Shown here: in pieces, positions 31,268 to 38,999 of the stretch
Layout of the letters: every line of letters starts with the position of its first letter
How positions within the stretch are numbered: the stretch's first letter is position 1
Assembly: GCF_021026335.1 (NCBI RefSeq)
Contig: NZ_JAJNCY010000006.1
Coordinates: forward strand, 248,001 to 312,000
DNA length: 64,000 bases
Reading direction: 5' to 3'
DNA from: Rhizobium sp. C1
GTDB taxonomy: Bacteria > Pseudomonadota > Alphaproteobacteria > Rhizobiales > Rhizobiaceae
The notes under the pieces: generated by a model
Seen by the model: only the letters and a program-made list of their open reading frames with translations
Told to the model about the DNA's origin: nothing
Databases searched by the model: none
Translations under genes and position numbers: made by a program

Positions 31268-32542
31268 GTGCAGACCAATTTCTCGCTCGCCCAGCTTGCC
31301 GACCCGAAGACCGCCGAGGCGGAAAGCATCGTGCGCAAATGCGTGCATTGCGGGCTCTGCACGGCCACCTGTCCGACCTATGTCACGCTCGGCAACGAGC
31401 TCGACAGCCCGCGCGGGCGCATCTATCTGATCAAGGACATGTTCGAGAATGGTCGCGATGCGGATGCCGAGACGGCGCTGCATGTCGACCGCTGTCTCTC
31501 CTGTCTCTCCTGCACCTCGACCTGTCCGTCCGGTGTCGATTACATGCACCTGATCGATCTCGCCCGCGAACATGTCGAGAAGACCTATGCCCGGCCGCTG
31601 GCCGACCGGCTGGCACGCGGCGTTCTTGCCTGGGTTCTGCCTTATCCCGGTCGTTTCCGGCTGGCCCTGAAGGCGGCAAAGCTCGGCCAGCCCTTTGCCG
31701 GGCTGATGAAGAAGCTGGCGCTCACCCGCGCCTTCGGCCATATGCTCGATCTTGCCCCCGCCCATGTCCCGCCGAAAAGCCCATTTGCCGAAGCCGGCCG
31801 TTTCGCGCCGAAGGGTGCGCCGCGCGGCCGTGTCGCCATGCTCTCCGGCTGCGCCCAGCCGGTGCTGAAACCGGAAATCAATGAGGCTACGATCAAACTG
31901 CTCAACGGTCTCGGCGTCGAGGTCGTCATTGCCGAGGGCGAAAGCTGCTGCGGCTCGCTGACCCATCACATGGGCCGCGAGGAACAGGCGCTCGCCTCCG
32001 TGCGCAACAATGTCGATGTTTGGACCCGCGAGATCGAAAAGGGCGGTCTCGATGCCATCATCATCACCGCGTCGGGCTGCGGCACGACGGTCAAGGATTA
32101 TGGCCACATGCTCGCCCGCGACCCCGCCTATGCCGCCAAGGCCGCGCGCGTCGCATCGCTGGCGAAGGACATCACCGAATATCTGTCGACCCTCGACTTA
32201 CCCCAGCTGCCTGCCAATGGCCGCACGGTCGCCTATCATTCCGCCTGCTCCATGCAGCACGGCCAGAAGATCACCATGCTGCCGAAACTGTTGTTGCAGA
32301 AGGCCGGCTACAAGGTGAAGGAGCCCGCCGAAGGCCATCTCTGCTGCGGCTCCGCCGGCACCTACAACATGCTGCAACCGGAGATTTCGGCCGAGCTGAA
32401 GGCCCGTAAGGTGAAGAATATCGAAGCGACGAGGCCCGACCTGATTGCGACCGGCAACATCGGCTGCATGACTCAGATCGGCAGAGGCACACGCATCCCG
32501 ATCCGCCATACGGTTGAGTTGCTGGCGGAGGCGTATGGGTGA
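31268..32542 (+). CDS. glcF: glycolate oxidase iron-sulfur subunit GlcF
   Basis: A 424-residue protein with two 4Fe-4S clusters (CVHCGLCTATCPTYV and CLSCLSCTSTCPSGVDY) and two CCG domains (GESCCGSLTHHMG and HLCCGSAGTYN). The start is GTG 31268; MQTNFSLAQLADP is the expected N-terminus. It transfers electrons from GlcDE to the quinone pool. It lies 125 bases after the DUF4870 gene with a repeat in between, so its expression may be uncoupled from glcDE. Confidence 0.92.
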   Translation: MQTNFSLAQLADPKTAEAESIVRKCVHCGLCTATCPTYVTLGNELDSPRGRIYLIKDMFENGRDADAETALHVDRCLSCLSCTSTCPSGVDYMHLIDLAREHVEKTYARPLADRLARGVLAWVLPYPGRFRLALKAAKLGQPFAGLMKKLALTRAFGHMLDLAPAHVPPKSPFAEAGRFAPKGAPRGRVAMLSGCAQPVLKPEINEATIKLLNGLGVEVVIAEGESCCGSLTHHMGREEQALASVRNNVDVWTREIEKGGLDAIIITASGCGTTVKDYGHMLARDPAYAAKAARVASLAKDITEYLSTLDLPQLPANGRTVAYHSACSMQHGQKITMLPKLLLQKAGYKVKEPAEGHLCCGSAGTYNMLQPEISAELKARKVKNIEATRPDLIATGNIGCMTQIGRGTRIPIRHTVELLAEAYG

Positions 32543-32558
32543 GGTGGCGGTGCAGCTC

Positions 32559-32587
32559 TTGTCGCCAGTGTGATATTATCCTACTAT
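32559..32587 (+). promoter_or_regulatory. promoter of parDE-like operon
   Basis: TTGTCG (-35) and TACTAT (-10) with a 17-base spacer, about 30 bases before the TTG start of the antitoxin gene. The A/T-rich -10 area also contains TATTAT. Confidence 0.5.
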
Positions 32588-32617
32588 ACGGGCCTGAATC
32601 AAACGCGGGAGCTCATC

Positions 32618-32884
32618 TTGCAAACGGCCGAAAAAATCAGCATCACCATGACGCCGGAAATGATGCGTCATATTCGTGAGAGCGTTGAGGCGGGCGAATA
32701 TGCTTCGACAAGCGAGGTGCTACGCGACGCGATGCGTGCATGGCTGCGCGAACGTCGCGAAAACGAGGAGCGTCTGGAGGCTATTCGTGCCCGTATACGC
32801 AGGTCGGCGGAAGATCCGCGCCCTAGCCTGGACGCCGACGAAGCTGAGGCGGAAATGGCTCGCTTCATGAGCAGCCAGAGCTGA
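32618..32884 (+). CDS. ParD-like type II antitoxin
   Basis: An 88-residue ribbon-helix-helix protein: KISITMTPEMMRHIRESVEA then GEYASTSEVLRDAMRAWLRE, followed by an acidic tail (SLDADEAEAEMARFMSSQS). The TTG at 32618 has GGGAG six bases upstream and gives MQTAEKISITM, as in homologues; an internal ATG (32648) would delete the first beta strand. It lies eight bases before the toxin gene. It likely binds its own promoter and neutralises the toxin. Confidence 0.8.
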   Translation: MQTAEKISITMTPEMMRHIRESVEAGEYASTSEVLRDAMRAWLRERRENEERLEAIRARIRRSAEDPRPSLDADEAEAEMARFMSSQS

Positions 32885-32892
32885 TATCTGTG

Positions 32893-33228
32893 ATGCGGCG
32901 CCATCCTGTCCGCTACAAGCCGGAAGCGGTGGACGATCTTCAGTCCATCTATCGTTACGTTGCTGCGGCGAGCGGCAGCAACGCTGTCGCACAAGCTTAT
33001 GTTCAGCGTATCATGGCGCGTTGCCGGAGGATTGGCGATGTTCCCAATGGCGGCAGACCCAGAAATGACCTTTTACCCGGACTTCGCACAGTTCCGTTCG
33101 AAAGAGCGGTCGTGATCACCTATCGGGTATCCGATATGGTCGAGATATTGAACGTCTTCTACGGCGGACGTGATTTCGAGGCTCTTTATCTCGGATATGC
33201 CATCAAAGAAGAAAACGCCCCGGAGTAA
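32893..33228 (+). CDS. ParE/RelE-family type II toxin
   Basis: A 111-residue toxin. The fold-defining segments are VRYKPEAVDDLQSIYRYVAA, RPRNDLLPGLRTVPFERAVV and VVITYRVSDMVEILNVFYGG. A GTG at 32890 is an alternative start. It pairs with the ParD-like gene upstream. ParE toxins act on gyrase and RelE on mRNA; the ParE-type reading is likelier given the ParD partner. Its last codons and stop lie inside the terminator of the opposite-strand gene. Confidence 0.78.
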   Translation: MRRHPVRYKPEAVDDLQSIYRYVAAASGSNAVAQAYVQRIMARCRRIGDVPNGGRPRNDLLPGLRTVPFERAVVITYRVSDMVEILNVFYGGRDFEALYLGYAIKEENAPE

Positions 33229-33236
33229 CCGGAGCG
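33212..33236 (-). terminator. terminator of L,D-transpeptidase gene, overlapping the toxin stop
   Basis: CGCCCCGG/CCGGAGCG stem (33216-33223 with 33229-33236, one mismatch); on the minus strand it is followed by TTTT. The loop AGTAA contains the TAA stop of the plus-strand toxin gene. Confidence 0.65.
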
Positions 33237-33266
33237 CTTCACTCTAACAATTGTCTCTTCCGGCGA

Positions 33267-33962
33267 TCAGCCGCCGAGCGCCGTGAAAAGCGTCTTGAGA
33301 ATATCCGTGCCGCGATCTTCCAGCACGACATTGCCCTGGCGGTTGCCGGGGCCGATGACGATGACCTTCGAGCCGACCGGCACACGCTTGTAGAGATCGG
33401 TCACGTCCTCGTTCATCATGCGGATGCACCCCGAGGAGAGATTGAGGCCGATCGACCAGGGCTGGTTGGTGCCGTGGATGCGGTAGCCGGAATCGCCCTT
33501 CTTACCGAAGAGATAGAGGGCGCGGGCGCCGAGCGGATTGTCCTTGCCGCCATCCATGCGGGCGGGCAGATAGTGCCCCTTCTTGGCCTCGCGGGCGATC
33601 ATTTCCTTCGGCGGAACCCAGTCCGGCCATTCCGCCTTGCGGGCAACCTTGACGACACCGGACCAGCCGAAGCCCTCGCGGCCAACGCCGATGCCGTAGC
33701 GGATCGCGCTGGAGCCATCGAGAACATAGTAGAGGAACTTGTTGTTCGTATCGACGATGACCGTGCCGGGACGCTCACTCGTTCTCAGCGTCACGACATG
33801 TCGCTTGAATTTTTCCGGAACCTCCCGGTTGATCTTGCTGAGATAGATGACGTCTTCGCTCTGCTGCGCCTTGCGGTGCTTCGCTTCTGCGCTGGCGGAG
33901 CCAGCCGGAATGATGACGGCGGCAGCCAAAAGCGCGCCTACGAGATACTTTGTGCTCGACAT
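33267..33962 (-). CDS. L,D-transpeptidase (YkuD domain), copy 1
   Basis: A 231-residue periplasmic enzyme with a signal peptide (MSSTKYLVGALLAAAVIIPA, cut near SASA). The YkuD domain has the catalytic motif HGTN...SSGCIRMMNEDV with its His and Cys, preceded by GTVIVDTNNKFLYYV and MIAREAKKGHYLPA. It would form 3-3 peptidoglycan cross-links or attach proteins to peptidoglycan. Start 33962 follows GGGGAT. A paralogue lies directly upstream on the same strand, separated by a terminator. Confidence 0.88.
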   Translation of the reverse strand: MSSTKYLVGALLAAAVIIPAGSASAEAKHRKAQQSEDVIYLSKINREVPEKFKRHVVTLRTSERPGTVIVDTNNKFLYYVLDGSSAIRYGIGVGREGFGWSGVVKVARKAEWPDWVPPKEMIAREAKKGHYLPARMDGGKDNPLGARALYLFGKKGDSGYRIHGTNQPWSIGLNLSSGCIRMMNEDVTDLYKRVPVGSKVIVIGPGNRQGNVVLEDRGTDILKTLFTALGG

Positions 33963-34052
33963 GATGAAATCCCCATTCAGTGAGAGCGAAGCTATCGCAG
34001 ATTTGGCAGTTGGCAAGACTAAAATAGGCTTTGCATCTATCAGGAGCGCATT

Positions 34053-34081
34053 AAAAAGGCCCCCGTTGCACAACGGAGGCC
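34053..34081. terminator. terminator between the two L,D-transpeptidase genes
   Basis: GGCC-C-CCGTT / AACGG-A-GGCC stem (34058-34081), with a T run on the minus strand (complement of 34053-34057) and a second T run on the plus side. It ends the minus-strand gene at 34122 and separates the paralogues into two units. Confidence 0.75.
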
Positions 34082-34121
34082 GAATTTTTTTGGGTCTTTC
34101 GACCACAGCCGGATTTTGTTC

Positions 34122-34844
34122 TTACTTGACGATGACGTTCGTCCCGACCTTGACGCGACCGTAGAGGTCCACGACGTCTTCATTGCGCATGCGGATGCAG
34201 CCGGAAGAGACGGCATAGCCGATGGTCCAGGGCGCATTCGTCCCGTGGATGCGGTATTCGGTGGAGCCGAGATACATGGCGCGCGCGCCGAGCGGATTGG
34301 CCTCGCCGCCTTCCATATGTGCAGGCAGGATGTGGCCTTTCTTGGCTTCGCGCGAGATCATTTCCTTCGGCGGCGTCCAGTCCGGCCACTCGGCCTTGCG
34401 GGTGATCTTGTGCTTGCCGGCCCATTCGAAGCCGGGTTTGCCGACGCCCACGCCATAACGCCGCGCGCTGCCGTTTTCGCCGACGAGATAGAGAAAGCGG
34501 TTGTTCGTATCGATGACGATCGTGCCGGGCTTTTCCTTGCCCTCATAGGCAACCCGCTGTGGCAGGAACATGGGATCGAGCTTCGTGGCGGCCGGGCGTT
34601 CGGCGCTCTGGTAATTGACGTTGACGGTCGAGGGGGCAGCATTGATGACCGCCGGCCCGAACAGCGGCTGGCGCGCCGGTCTCGTGATATAGATCGGCTG
34701 CGGCGCGCGCGGGGCGCTGCCAATCCGCGTATCAGATGTGGCGACGGGCGTGACGACACGGTAGCGTTCATCGGCAGAGGCGCCCTGCGCCAAGCCGGCG
34801 AGCGCGGAGGCCAACGCGGTCAGGAGAAGAAGCTTTTTCATCAT
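34122..34844 (-). CDS. L,D-transpeptidase (YkuD domain), copy 2
   Basis: A 240-residue paralogue of the preceding gene. It has a signal peptide (MKKLLLLTALASALAGLAQG, cut near ASA), a Pro-rich spacer of about 70 residues (RIGSAPRAPQPIYITRPARQ) absent from copy 1, then a YkuD domain with HGTNAPWTIGYAVSSGCIRM and the same GTIVIDTNNRFLYLV and MISREAKKGHILPA blocks. The catalytic His and Cys are intact. Tandem, separately terminated copies suggest different expression conditions. Start 34844 or 34841. Confidence 0.88.
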   Translation of the reverse strand: MMKKLLLLTALASALAGLAQGASADERYRVVTPVATSDTRIGSAPRAPQPIYITRPARQPLFGPAVINAAPSTVNVNYQSAERPAATKLDPMFLPQRVAYEGKEKPGTIVIDTNNRFLYLVGENGSARRYGVGVGKPGFEWAGKHKITRKAEWPDWTPPKEMISREAKKGHILPAHMEGGEANPLGARAMYLGSTEYRIHGTNAPWTIGYAVSSGCIRMRNEDVVDLYGRVKVGTNVIVK

Positions 34845-35028
34845 GGACGGACTCGCAACAAAATGCCATTAGCTGGTGAGTATTGGTTGGGTCGAGATTG
34901 CCGCAAATGCGCGTTAGAATGGTAAACGTCCATTCATGAAAAGGCCGCGTTTTCGGGAAAGCTTTCGTCAGGGTTAGCACCCTGTTAGAAAAGACCGTTA
35001 ATCCATCGTGAATTGGTTGAACGAGGGC

Positions 35029-35664
35029 ATGCACGTGGCGACAGAAGGCATCATCGAAGGCCCGGACGGACGCGGGCGATGCTTCTGGCATCAGAACCTC
35101 CCCGATTATCTGGCCTATCATGACGCCGAATGGGGCCGCCCCGTCACCAGCGACCACCGGCTTTTCGAGAAGATTTGCCTTGAAGGTTTCCAGTCCGGCC
35201 TGTCCTGGCTGACCATCCTGCGCAAGCGCGAGAATTTCCGCGCCGCCTTCGCCGCTTTCGATTTCGACAAGGTCGCTCAGTTTGGCGAAGACGATATCGA
35301 GCGACTGGTTCAGGATGCCGGCATCATCCGGCATCGCGGCAAGATCGTCTCCACGATCAACAATGCCCGTCGGGCGGTGGCGCTGCGCGATGAATTCGGC
35401 TCTCTCGCCCGCTATTTCTGGTCGTGGGAGCCAAAGCCGGAAGAGCGGCCGGCCGTGTTCGACCTCGCAACGCTCCGCGCCAATCCGACAACACCCGCCT
35501 CGGTTCGGCTCTCGAAGGATCTGAAGAAGCGCGGCTGGACCTTTGTCGGGCCGACCACGGTCTATGCCTTCATGCAGGCCATGGGAATGGTCAACGATCA
35601 TATCGAGGGCTGCTGCTGCCGGCAGAGCGTCGAAGAGGCCCGCAAGGCTTTCGTGCGCCCATGA
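35029..35664 (+). CDS. tag: DNA-3-methyladenine glycosylase I
   Basis: A 211-residue base-excision repair enzyme. The Tag zinc snap is visible: Cys and His in GRCFWHQNLPDYLAYHDAEW, and His and Cys in NDHIEGCCCR near the C-terminus. The substrate pocket region EKICLEGFQSGLSWLTILRK is conserved. ATG 35029, GTG 35035 (best ribosome-binding spacing, GAGGG) and GTG 35008 are possible starts. The stop overlaps the next gene (ATGA). Confidence 0.9.
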   Translation: MHVATEGIIEGPDGRGRCFWHQNLPDYLAYHDAEWGRPVTSDHRLFEKICLEGFQSGLSWLTILRKRENFRAAFAAFDFDKVAQFGEDDIERLVQDAGIIRHRGKIVSTINNARRAVALRDEFGSLARYFWSWEPKPEERPAVFDLATLRANPTTPASVRLSKDLKKRGWTFVGPTTVYAFMQAMGMVNDHIEGCCCRQSVEEARKAFVRP

Positions 35665-36092
35665 AGACAATCTTCGCAGCCCTGACAACTCTCCTTCTCG
35701 GCGCCCTGCCGGCAGCGGCGGTCGAGCCTGTGCTTTATCGGGGTGAAAAGCTCGTCAAACTGACGCTTCCCGATGACGGACATCTGACGGAATCCGGCTG
35801 GACCCGGGCCGGGAAGGCGGTTGCCTATCGCTTGAAGGTGCCGGCCGGCGCGGAAATGACCGTCAACATGACCGCCTCTTCCGCGCGCTTCACCTACCTC
35901 GTCATCTTCGACCTCAACGATCCAGTGCCTGAAGATGCCATTTATTCTTCGGACAGCCGCCGCCTGCCCGCCCATATCTTCGCCGATGCCGAAAAGGACA
36001 TGGACCTCCTGATCCGCCCCTTCTTCGCCAAACAGGCCCCGCGCCGGGGCCTGGGCTCGCATTTCGTGCTGGAATTCAAGCGGACGAAGTGA
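35661..36092 (+). CDS. small periplasmic protein, function unknown
   Basis: A 143-residue protein with a signal peptide (MKTIFAALTTLLLGALPAAA). The mature domain is beta-rich (YRGEKLVKLTLPDDGHLTES, then KVPAGAEMTVNMTASSARFT, ending FVLEFKRTK), reminiscent of carbohydrate-binding or PPC-like sandwiches, but I do not recognise a named family. It is translationally coupled to tag (four-base overlap) and abuts the opposite-strand gene at 36093 with no spacing. Confidence 0.55.
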   Translation: MKTIFAALTTLLLGALPAAAVEPVLYRGEKLVKLTLPDDGHLTESGWTRAGKAVAYRLKVPAGAEMTVNMTASSARFTYLVIFDLNDPVPEDAIYSSDSRRLPAHIFADAEKDMDLLIRPFFAKQAPRRGLGSHFVLEFKRTK

Positions 36093-36762
36093 TCAGTCTA
36101 TGCTCATCCCGAGCACCCGGCTGATCTCGTTGAACGACCGGCCCGACTCCGCTTTCCATTGGTTGAACGCCGCCTGTACGGCATCCTTTTCCTTCTTCGA
36201 GCCCGGCGCCTTGTCGACGATGCCTTCGGCAATCAGCCGGTTCGTCACGCTCTGCGACAGGATGAAACTGTCGACGCCAGCAAAACGCAGGAAATACTGC
36301 CCCGTATTCCCGCCCAGCCGCGTGCCCCGCTTCTTCAGCACCTCCAGCAGCCCCATATAGTCGGAGGATGGCCAGCCGGCGAGGAAGGCCCCGACGGAGC
36401 CATGCTCTTCTGTCAGATCCGCAAAGAACCGCGCATTTTCCTGCACCGCGCGGATTTTTGGCCCGTGGCGCACGATCCGCGTGTCCGACACCAGCCGCCC
36501 GAAATCCTCGTCGTGCAGCATCAGGCAATGGCCGATGTCGAAACCTTCGAAGGCCGCCTCGAAACCCGGCCACATCGCCTCGACGACCTTCCAGTTGAAC
36601 CCGGCCTGGAAAATGCATTTCGTGGCGAGTGACAGGATACCGGTCATCCGGCGTTGCCTTCAGTTCGTCTTGCGACTTCGGCTTCGAAAGCTGCGCCTCG
36701 AGGGCGGCGTCGCCGCCCTTGCGGCCGGAGGCTATGGTCCAGATTTCATCGAACGTTCGCAT
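36093..36762 (-). pseudogene. DNA-3-methyladenine glycosylase-family gene with a frameshift
   Basis: Two overlapping reading frames together make one protein of about 222 residues. The N-terminal 45 residues (MRTFDEIWTIASGRKGGDAA ... DDRY) are in one frame; the rest (LSLATKCIFQAGFNWKVVEA ... SFNEISRVLGMSID) is in the next. The join falls at CAGGATA, 36633-36639 on the plus strand, where one extra base shifts the frame. The span is 670 bases, one more than a multiple of three, as expected for a single insertion. Apart from this the gene is well preserved, so it is either a recent mutation or a sequencing error. It starts seven bases after the HAD gene stop and is probably in that operon. Confidence 0.75.
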
Positions 36763-36769
36763 GTCAGCC

Positions 36770-37474
36770 TCAGTCGAATGTTTCGATTAGCGGGATCAGG
36801 TGGCTGAGATCGGGTATCTCGCGGAAGCGCGGGGCCTCGCGCGGCGGCTCCACCTGCTCATAGGCCCAGGTCAGCGGATGCGGCACATAAACGCCCCAGC
36901 TTCCCGCCGCAATCGCCGGCACGATGTCGGATTTCAGCGAATTGCCGACCATCACCGCGCGCTCCGGCCCGCCGGTCGCGTGATGGAAGATTCGGCGATA
37001 GGTGGTGGCGGATTTGTCCGAAACAATCTCGACCTGCGCGAAGAAATCGCCAAGGCCCGATTGCGCGAGCTTTCGTTCCTGGTCGAAGAGGTCGCCCTTG
37101 GTGATCAGCACAAGGCGGTAATCCGAGGCCAGCGCCTCCAGCGTATCCTGAACATGCGGCAGCGTCTCGACCGGATGCGACAGCATCTCGCGCCCGACAC
37201 TCAGGATCTTCTCGATCGTCGCCGCCGGAACCTTGCCTTCGGTAATCTCGATCGCAGTCTCGATCATCGACAGGGTGAAACCCTTAATGCCGAAACCGTA
37301 TTGACCGAGATTGCGCTTTTCCACCTCCAGCAGATGCTTGGAAATGTGCTCGGCCTCCGCATAATCTGCCAGCATCTCGCCGAACTGCGTTTCCGTGAAG
37401 CGAAAGAACTGCTCGTTCTGCCAGAGCGTGTCATCGGCATCGAAACCGATTGTCGTGATGGCGCGCGGGGTCAT
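36770..37474 (-). CDS. HAD-family hydrolase
   Basis: A 234-residue HAD phosphatase with all four motifs: DADDTLW (motif I, DxDxT), LVLITKGD (II), a lysine before SATTYRRIF (III region) and MVGNSLKSDIVPAIAAG (IV). An alpha-helical C1 cap fills residues 20-95. Substrate unknown. It is the first gene of a two-gene unit with the frameshifted glycosylase, which suggests a link to nucleotide or DNA damage products, though this is only contextual. Confidence 0.8.
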   Translation of the reverse strand: MTPRAITTIGFDADDTLWQNEQFFRFTETQFGEMLADYAEAEHISKHLLEVEKRNLGQYGFGIKGFTLSMIETAIEITEGKVPAATIEKILSVGREMLSHPVETLPHVQDTLEALASDYRLVLITKGDLFDQERKLAQSGLGDFFAQVEIVSDKSATTYRRIFHHATGGPERAVMVGNSLKSDIVPAIAAGSWGVYVPHPLTWAYEQVEPPREAPRFREIPDLSHLIPLIETFD

Positions 37475-37507
37475 GCTTTTCTCCCAATCTCAAAGGCCCC
37501 TCCCCAA

Positions 37508-37661
37508 CCCTCCCCACAAGGGGGAGGGGGAGTGGCTGTTGTGCCCGCTTGTGTTCCGTGCATTGCGACGCTGACTAAGTCGCAACAGCCAAGAGGGGCG
37601 AGCGGCGCGCCACGAATCGTCTCCCCCCTTGTGGGGGAGATGGCCGGCAGGCCAGAGGGGG
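37508..37661. repeat. Rhizobium palindromic repeat elements, HAD-methyltransferase gap
   Basis: Two G/C-rich palindromes lie here: CCCTCCCC-ACAA-GGGGGAGGG (37508-37530) and TCTCCCCC-N5-GGGGGAGA (37620-37640). The second is followed by TGGCCGGCAGGCCA and AGAGGGGG. The block 37620-37661 recurs in inverted orientation at 40639-40680, almost identical. The rest of the 37475-37694 gap shows no gene. Confidence 0.75.
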
Positions 37662-37694
37662 TTTTCATCCGCCGAAAACCTACCCGCCCCAACC

Positions 37695-38372
37695 TCAAAC
37701 CGCAATCACCCGATGCACCGTTTCCGTTTCCCGCGCCGCCTCCCCAAAAGGCGCCACCGTCCACTCCCACGCCCGAAACGCGGGAGGAGGGGGCTCGCCG
37801 CCGAGAAGGTCGCCTGTCCCGATTACCTCGCCTTGCCGGTTGCGCAGTTCAAACCCCGTATCGGTGATCAGACAGGGCACCCAAGGCCCGCCAAGCAGAT
37901 CGGCCAGATGCCGACGCACGACCGTGCCCGGCTCCGGCGCATGAAGCGCCATCTGCGAAAGCAGGCAGGCGGAAATGACGAGATCCGGCGGCTCCGCCTT
38001 CAGGAAATCCAGCCCGTCCGACAGGTCGCGCTCAATGAGCCGCACATTCTCCCGCCCCAGCCGCCTTACCTTCAGCCGCGCGGAGGGGAGATGCACCAGA
38101 TCGTAAAGCGTCACCGTCTGTAAGCTCTTCGCGAGATAATCCAGCGGCACATCGCGCAGCAGCCCAGAACCCAGCACGGTAACGCGTCTGCGCTCGATCA
38201 CCTGCCCGACCTTCTCCTCGATAAAGGCCTGGCAATTCTCCTCATGCGGCGCCCACGCCTTGGCGCACCGCCGCGCCCGCGACCAGAGGCCGACAGAACC
38301 GGCAATCTCACGCGGCTTGCGGCGCGAGGAGGTGGCGAGGGCGGCGGTGAAATGGAGGGCTTCGAGGATCAT
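37695..38372 (-). CDS. putative SAM-dependent methyltransferase-like protein
   Basis: A 225-residue cytoplasmic protein. A Rossmann-type opening is visible after residue 60 (VTVLGSGLLRDVPLDYLAKS, then VTLYDLVHLP and RLIERDLSDGLDFLKAEPPD, LVISACLLSQMAL), which reads as methyltransferase motifs I, II and IV with acidic residues in place. No substrate-specific motif is recognised. Start 38372 (MILEALHFT) is chosen since upstream sequence belongs to the adjacent toxin gene on the same strand (four bases away), which may cotranscribe with it. Confidence 0.5.
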   Translation of the reverse strand: MILEALHFTAALATSSRRKPREIAGSVGLWSRARRCAKAWAPHEENCQAFIEEKVGQVIERRRVTVLGSGLLRDVPLDYLAKSLQTVTLYDLVHLPSARLKVRRLGRENVRLIERDLSDGLDFLKAEPPDLVISACLLSQMALHAPEPGTVVRRHLADLLGGPWVPCLITDTGFELRNRQGEVIGTGDLLGGEPPPPAFRAWEWTVAPFGEAARETETVHRVIAV

Positions 38373-38376
38373 GATC

Positions 38377-38646
38377 CTAACGATAGACCTGTTTGCGATG
38401 GTCAACATCGACGACGAGGACGACAAGCTTCTTGTCCTGAATGTCGCAAAGAACGCGATAGTCACCAACGCGGTAGCGCCAGAGGTGCCCGAGTTTCGGA
38501 CCTTGAAGAGGAGTGCCCATGATCCTCGCATTGTCCGAAGGCTTTATACGCGTCGCGAGAAAGTCGCGGATCCGTCTCGCTTCGACGGTGCCAAGCTTCT
38601 TAAGTTGTTTGATGACTGCGGGTTCGAACTCAATCGTCCAAGCCAA
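38377..38646 (-). CDS. RelE/ParE-family type II toxin
   Basis: An 89-residue toxin: MAWTIEFEPAVIKQLKKLGT at the start, FLATRIKPSDNARIMGTPLQ in the middle, then LGHLWRYRVGDYRVLCDIQD and a terminal VVLVVDVDHRKQVYR. The Arg/Tyr-rich ending with DHRKxVY is typical of RelE mRNA interferases. Its start overlaps the antitoxin stop by 17 bases, so the two are coupled. Confidence 0.85.
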   Translation of the reverse strand: MAWTIEFEPAVIKQLKKLGTVEARRIRDFLATRIKPSDNARIMGTPLQGPKLGHLWRYRVGDYRVLCDIQDKKLVVLVVDVDHRKQVYR

Positions 38647-38863
38647 GTTCCCGCTCCATCTCCTCCCAACTCACCACCTTGCTCTCGCCCGTGCGAATGC
38701 GCTCCAATGCAGCTTCCGCAAGGGCGATATCGTGCAGGTCTTCGAGCTTCTGGACGACGAGGTCGAGCACATAGGCGTCCGGCTCCACGCCACCGCGCGC
38801 GGCTTCCGCCGCCAACAGTTCGTGGATTTCCTCCGGCATTTCGATCGTGACGCGCTTGTTCAT
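38630..38863 (-). CDS. RelB-like type II antitoxin
   Basis: A 77-residue protein with a ribbon-helix-helix start (MNKRVTIEMPEEIHELLAAE) and an acidic C-terminal toxin-binding tail (RTGESKVVSWEEMERELGLD). The frame is open upstream into the hisS leader, but only from 38863 is the sequence family-like. It lies upstream of and overlaps the RelE-type toxin; it is divergent from hisS. Confidence 0.82.
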   Translation of the reverse strand: MNKRVTIEMPEEIHELLAAEAARGGVEPDAYVLDLVVQKLEDLHDIALAEAALERIRTGESKVVSWEEMERELGLDD

Positions 38864-38999
38864 GGACGTGTTCCGTTGAAGTGGCCGCAGAGTAGCACTT
38901 TGATGCGTCTTTCGCCAGTCTGCGAAGACTTGCCGCAAGGCCCCCGATCCTCTAAGACACCGCCACTCCTTGATAAGATCAGAAAACGCAGGCAGACCC

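Noticed and set aside
37471..37770. 99-codon minus-strand frame in the 37.5-kb gap
   Set aside because: It is made mostly of the palindromic repeats, so translation is not expected.
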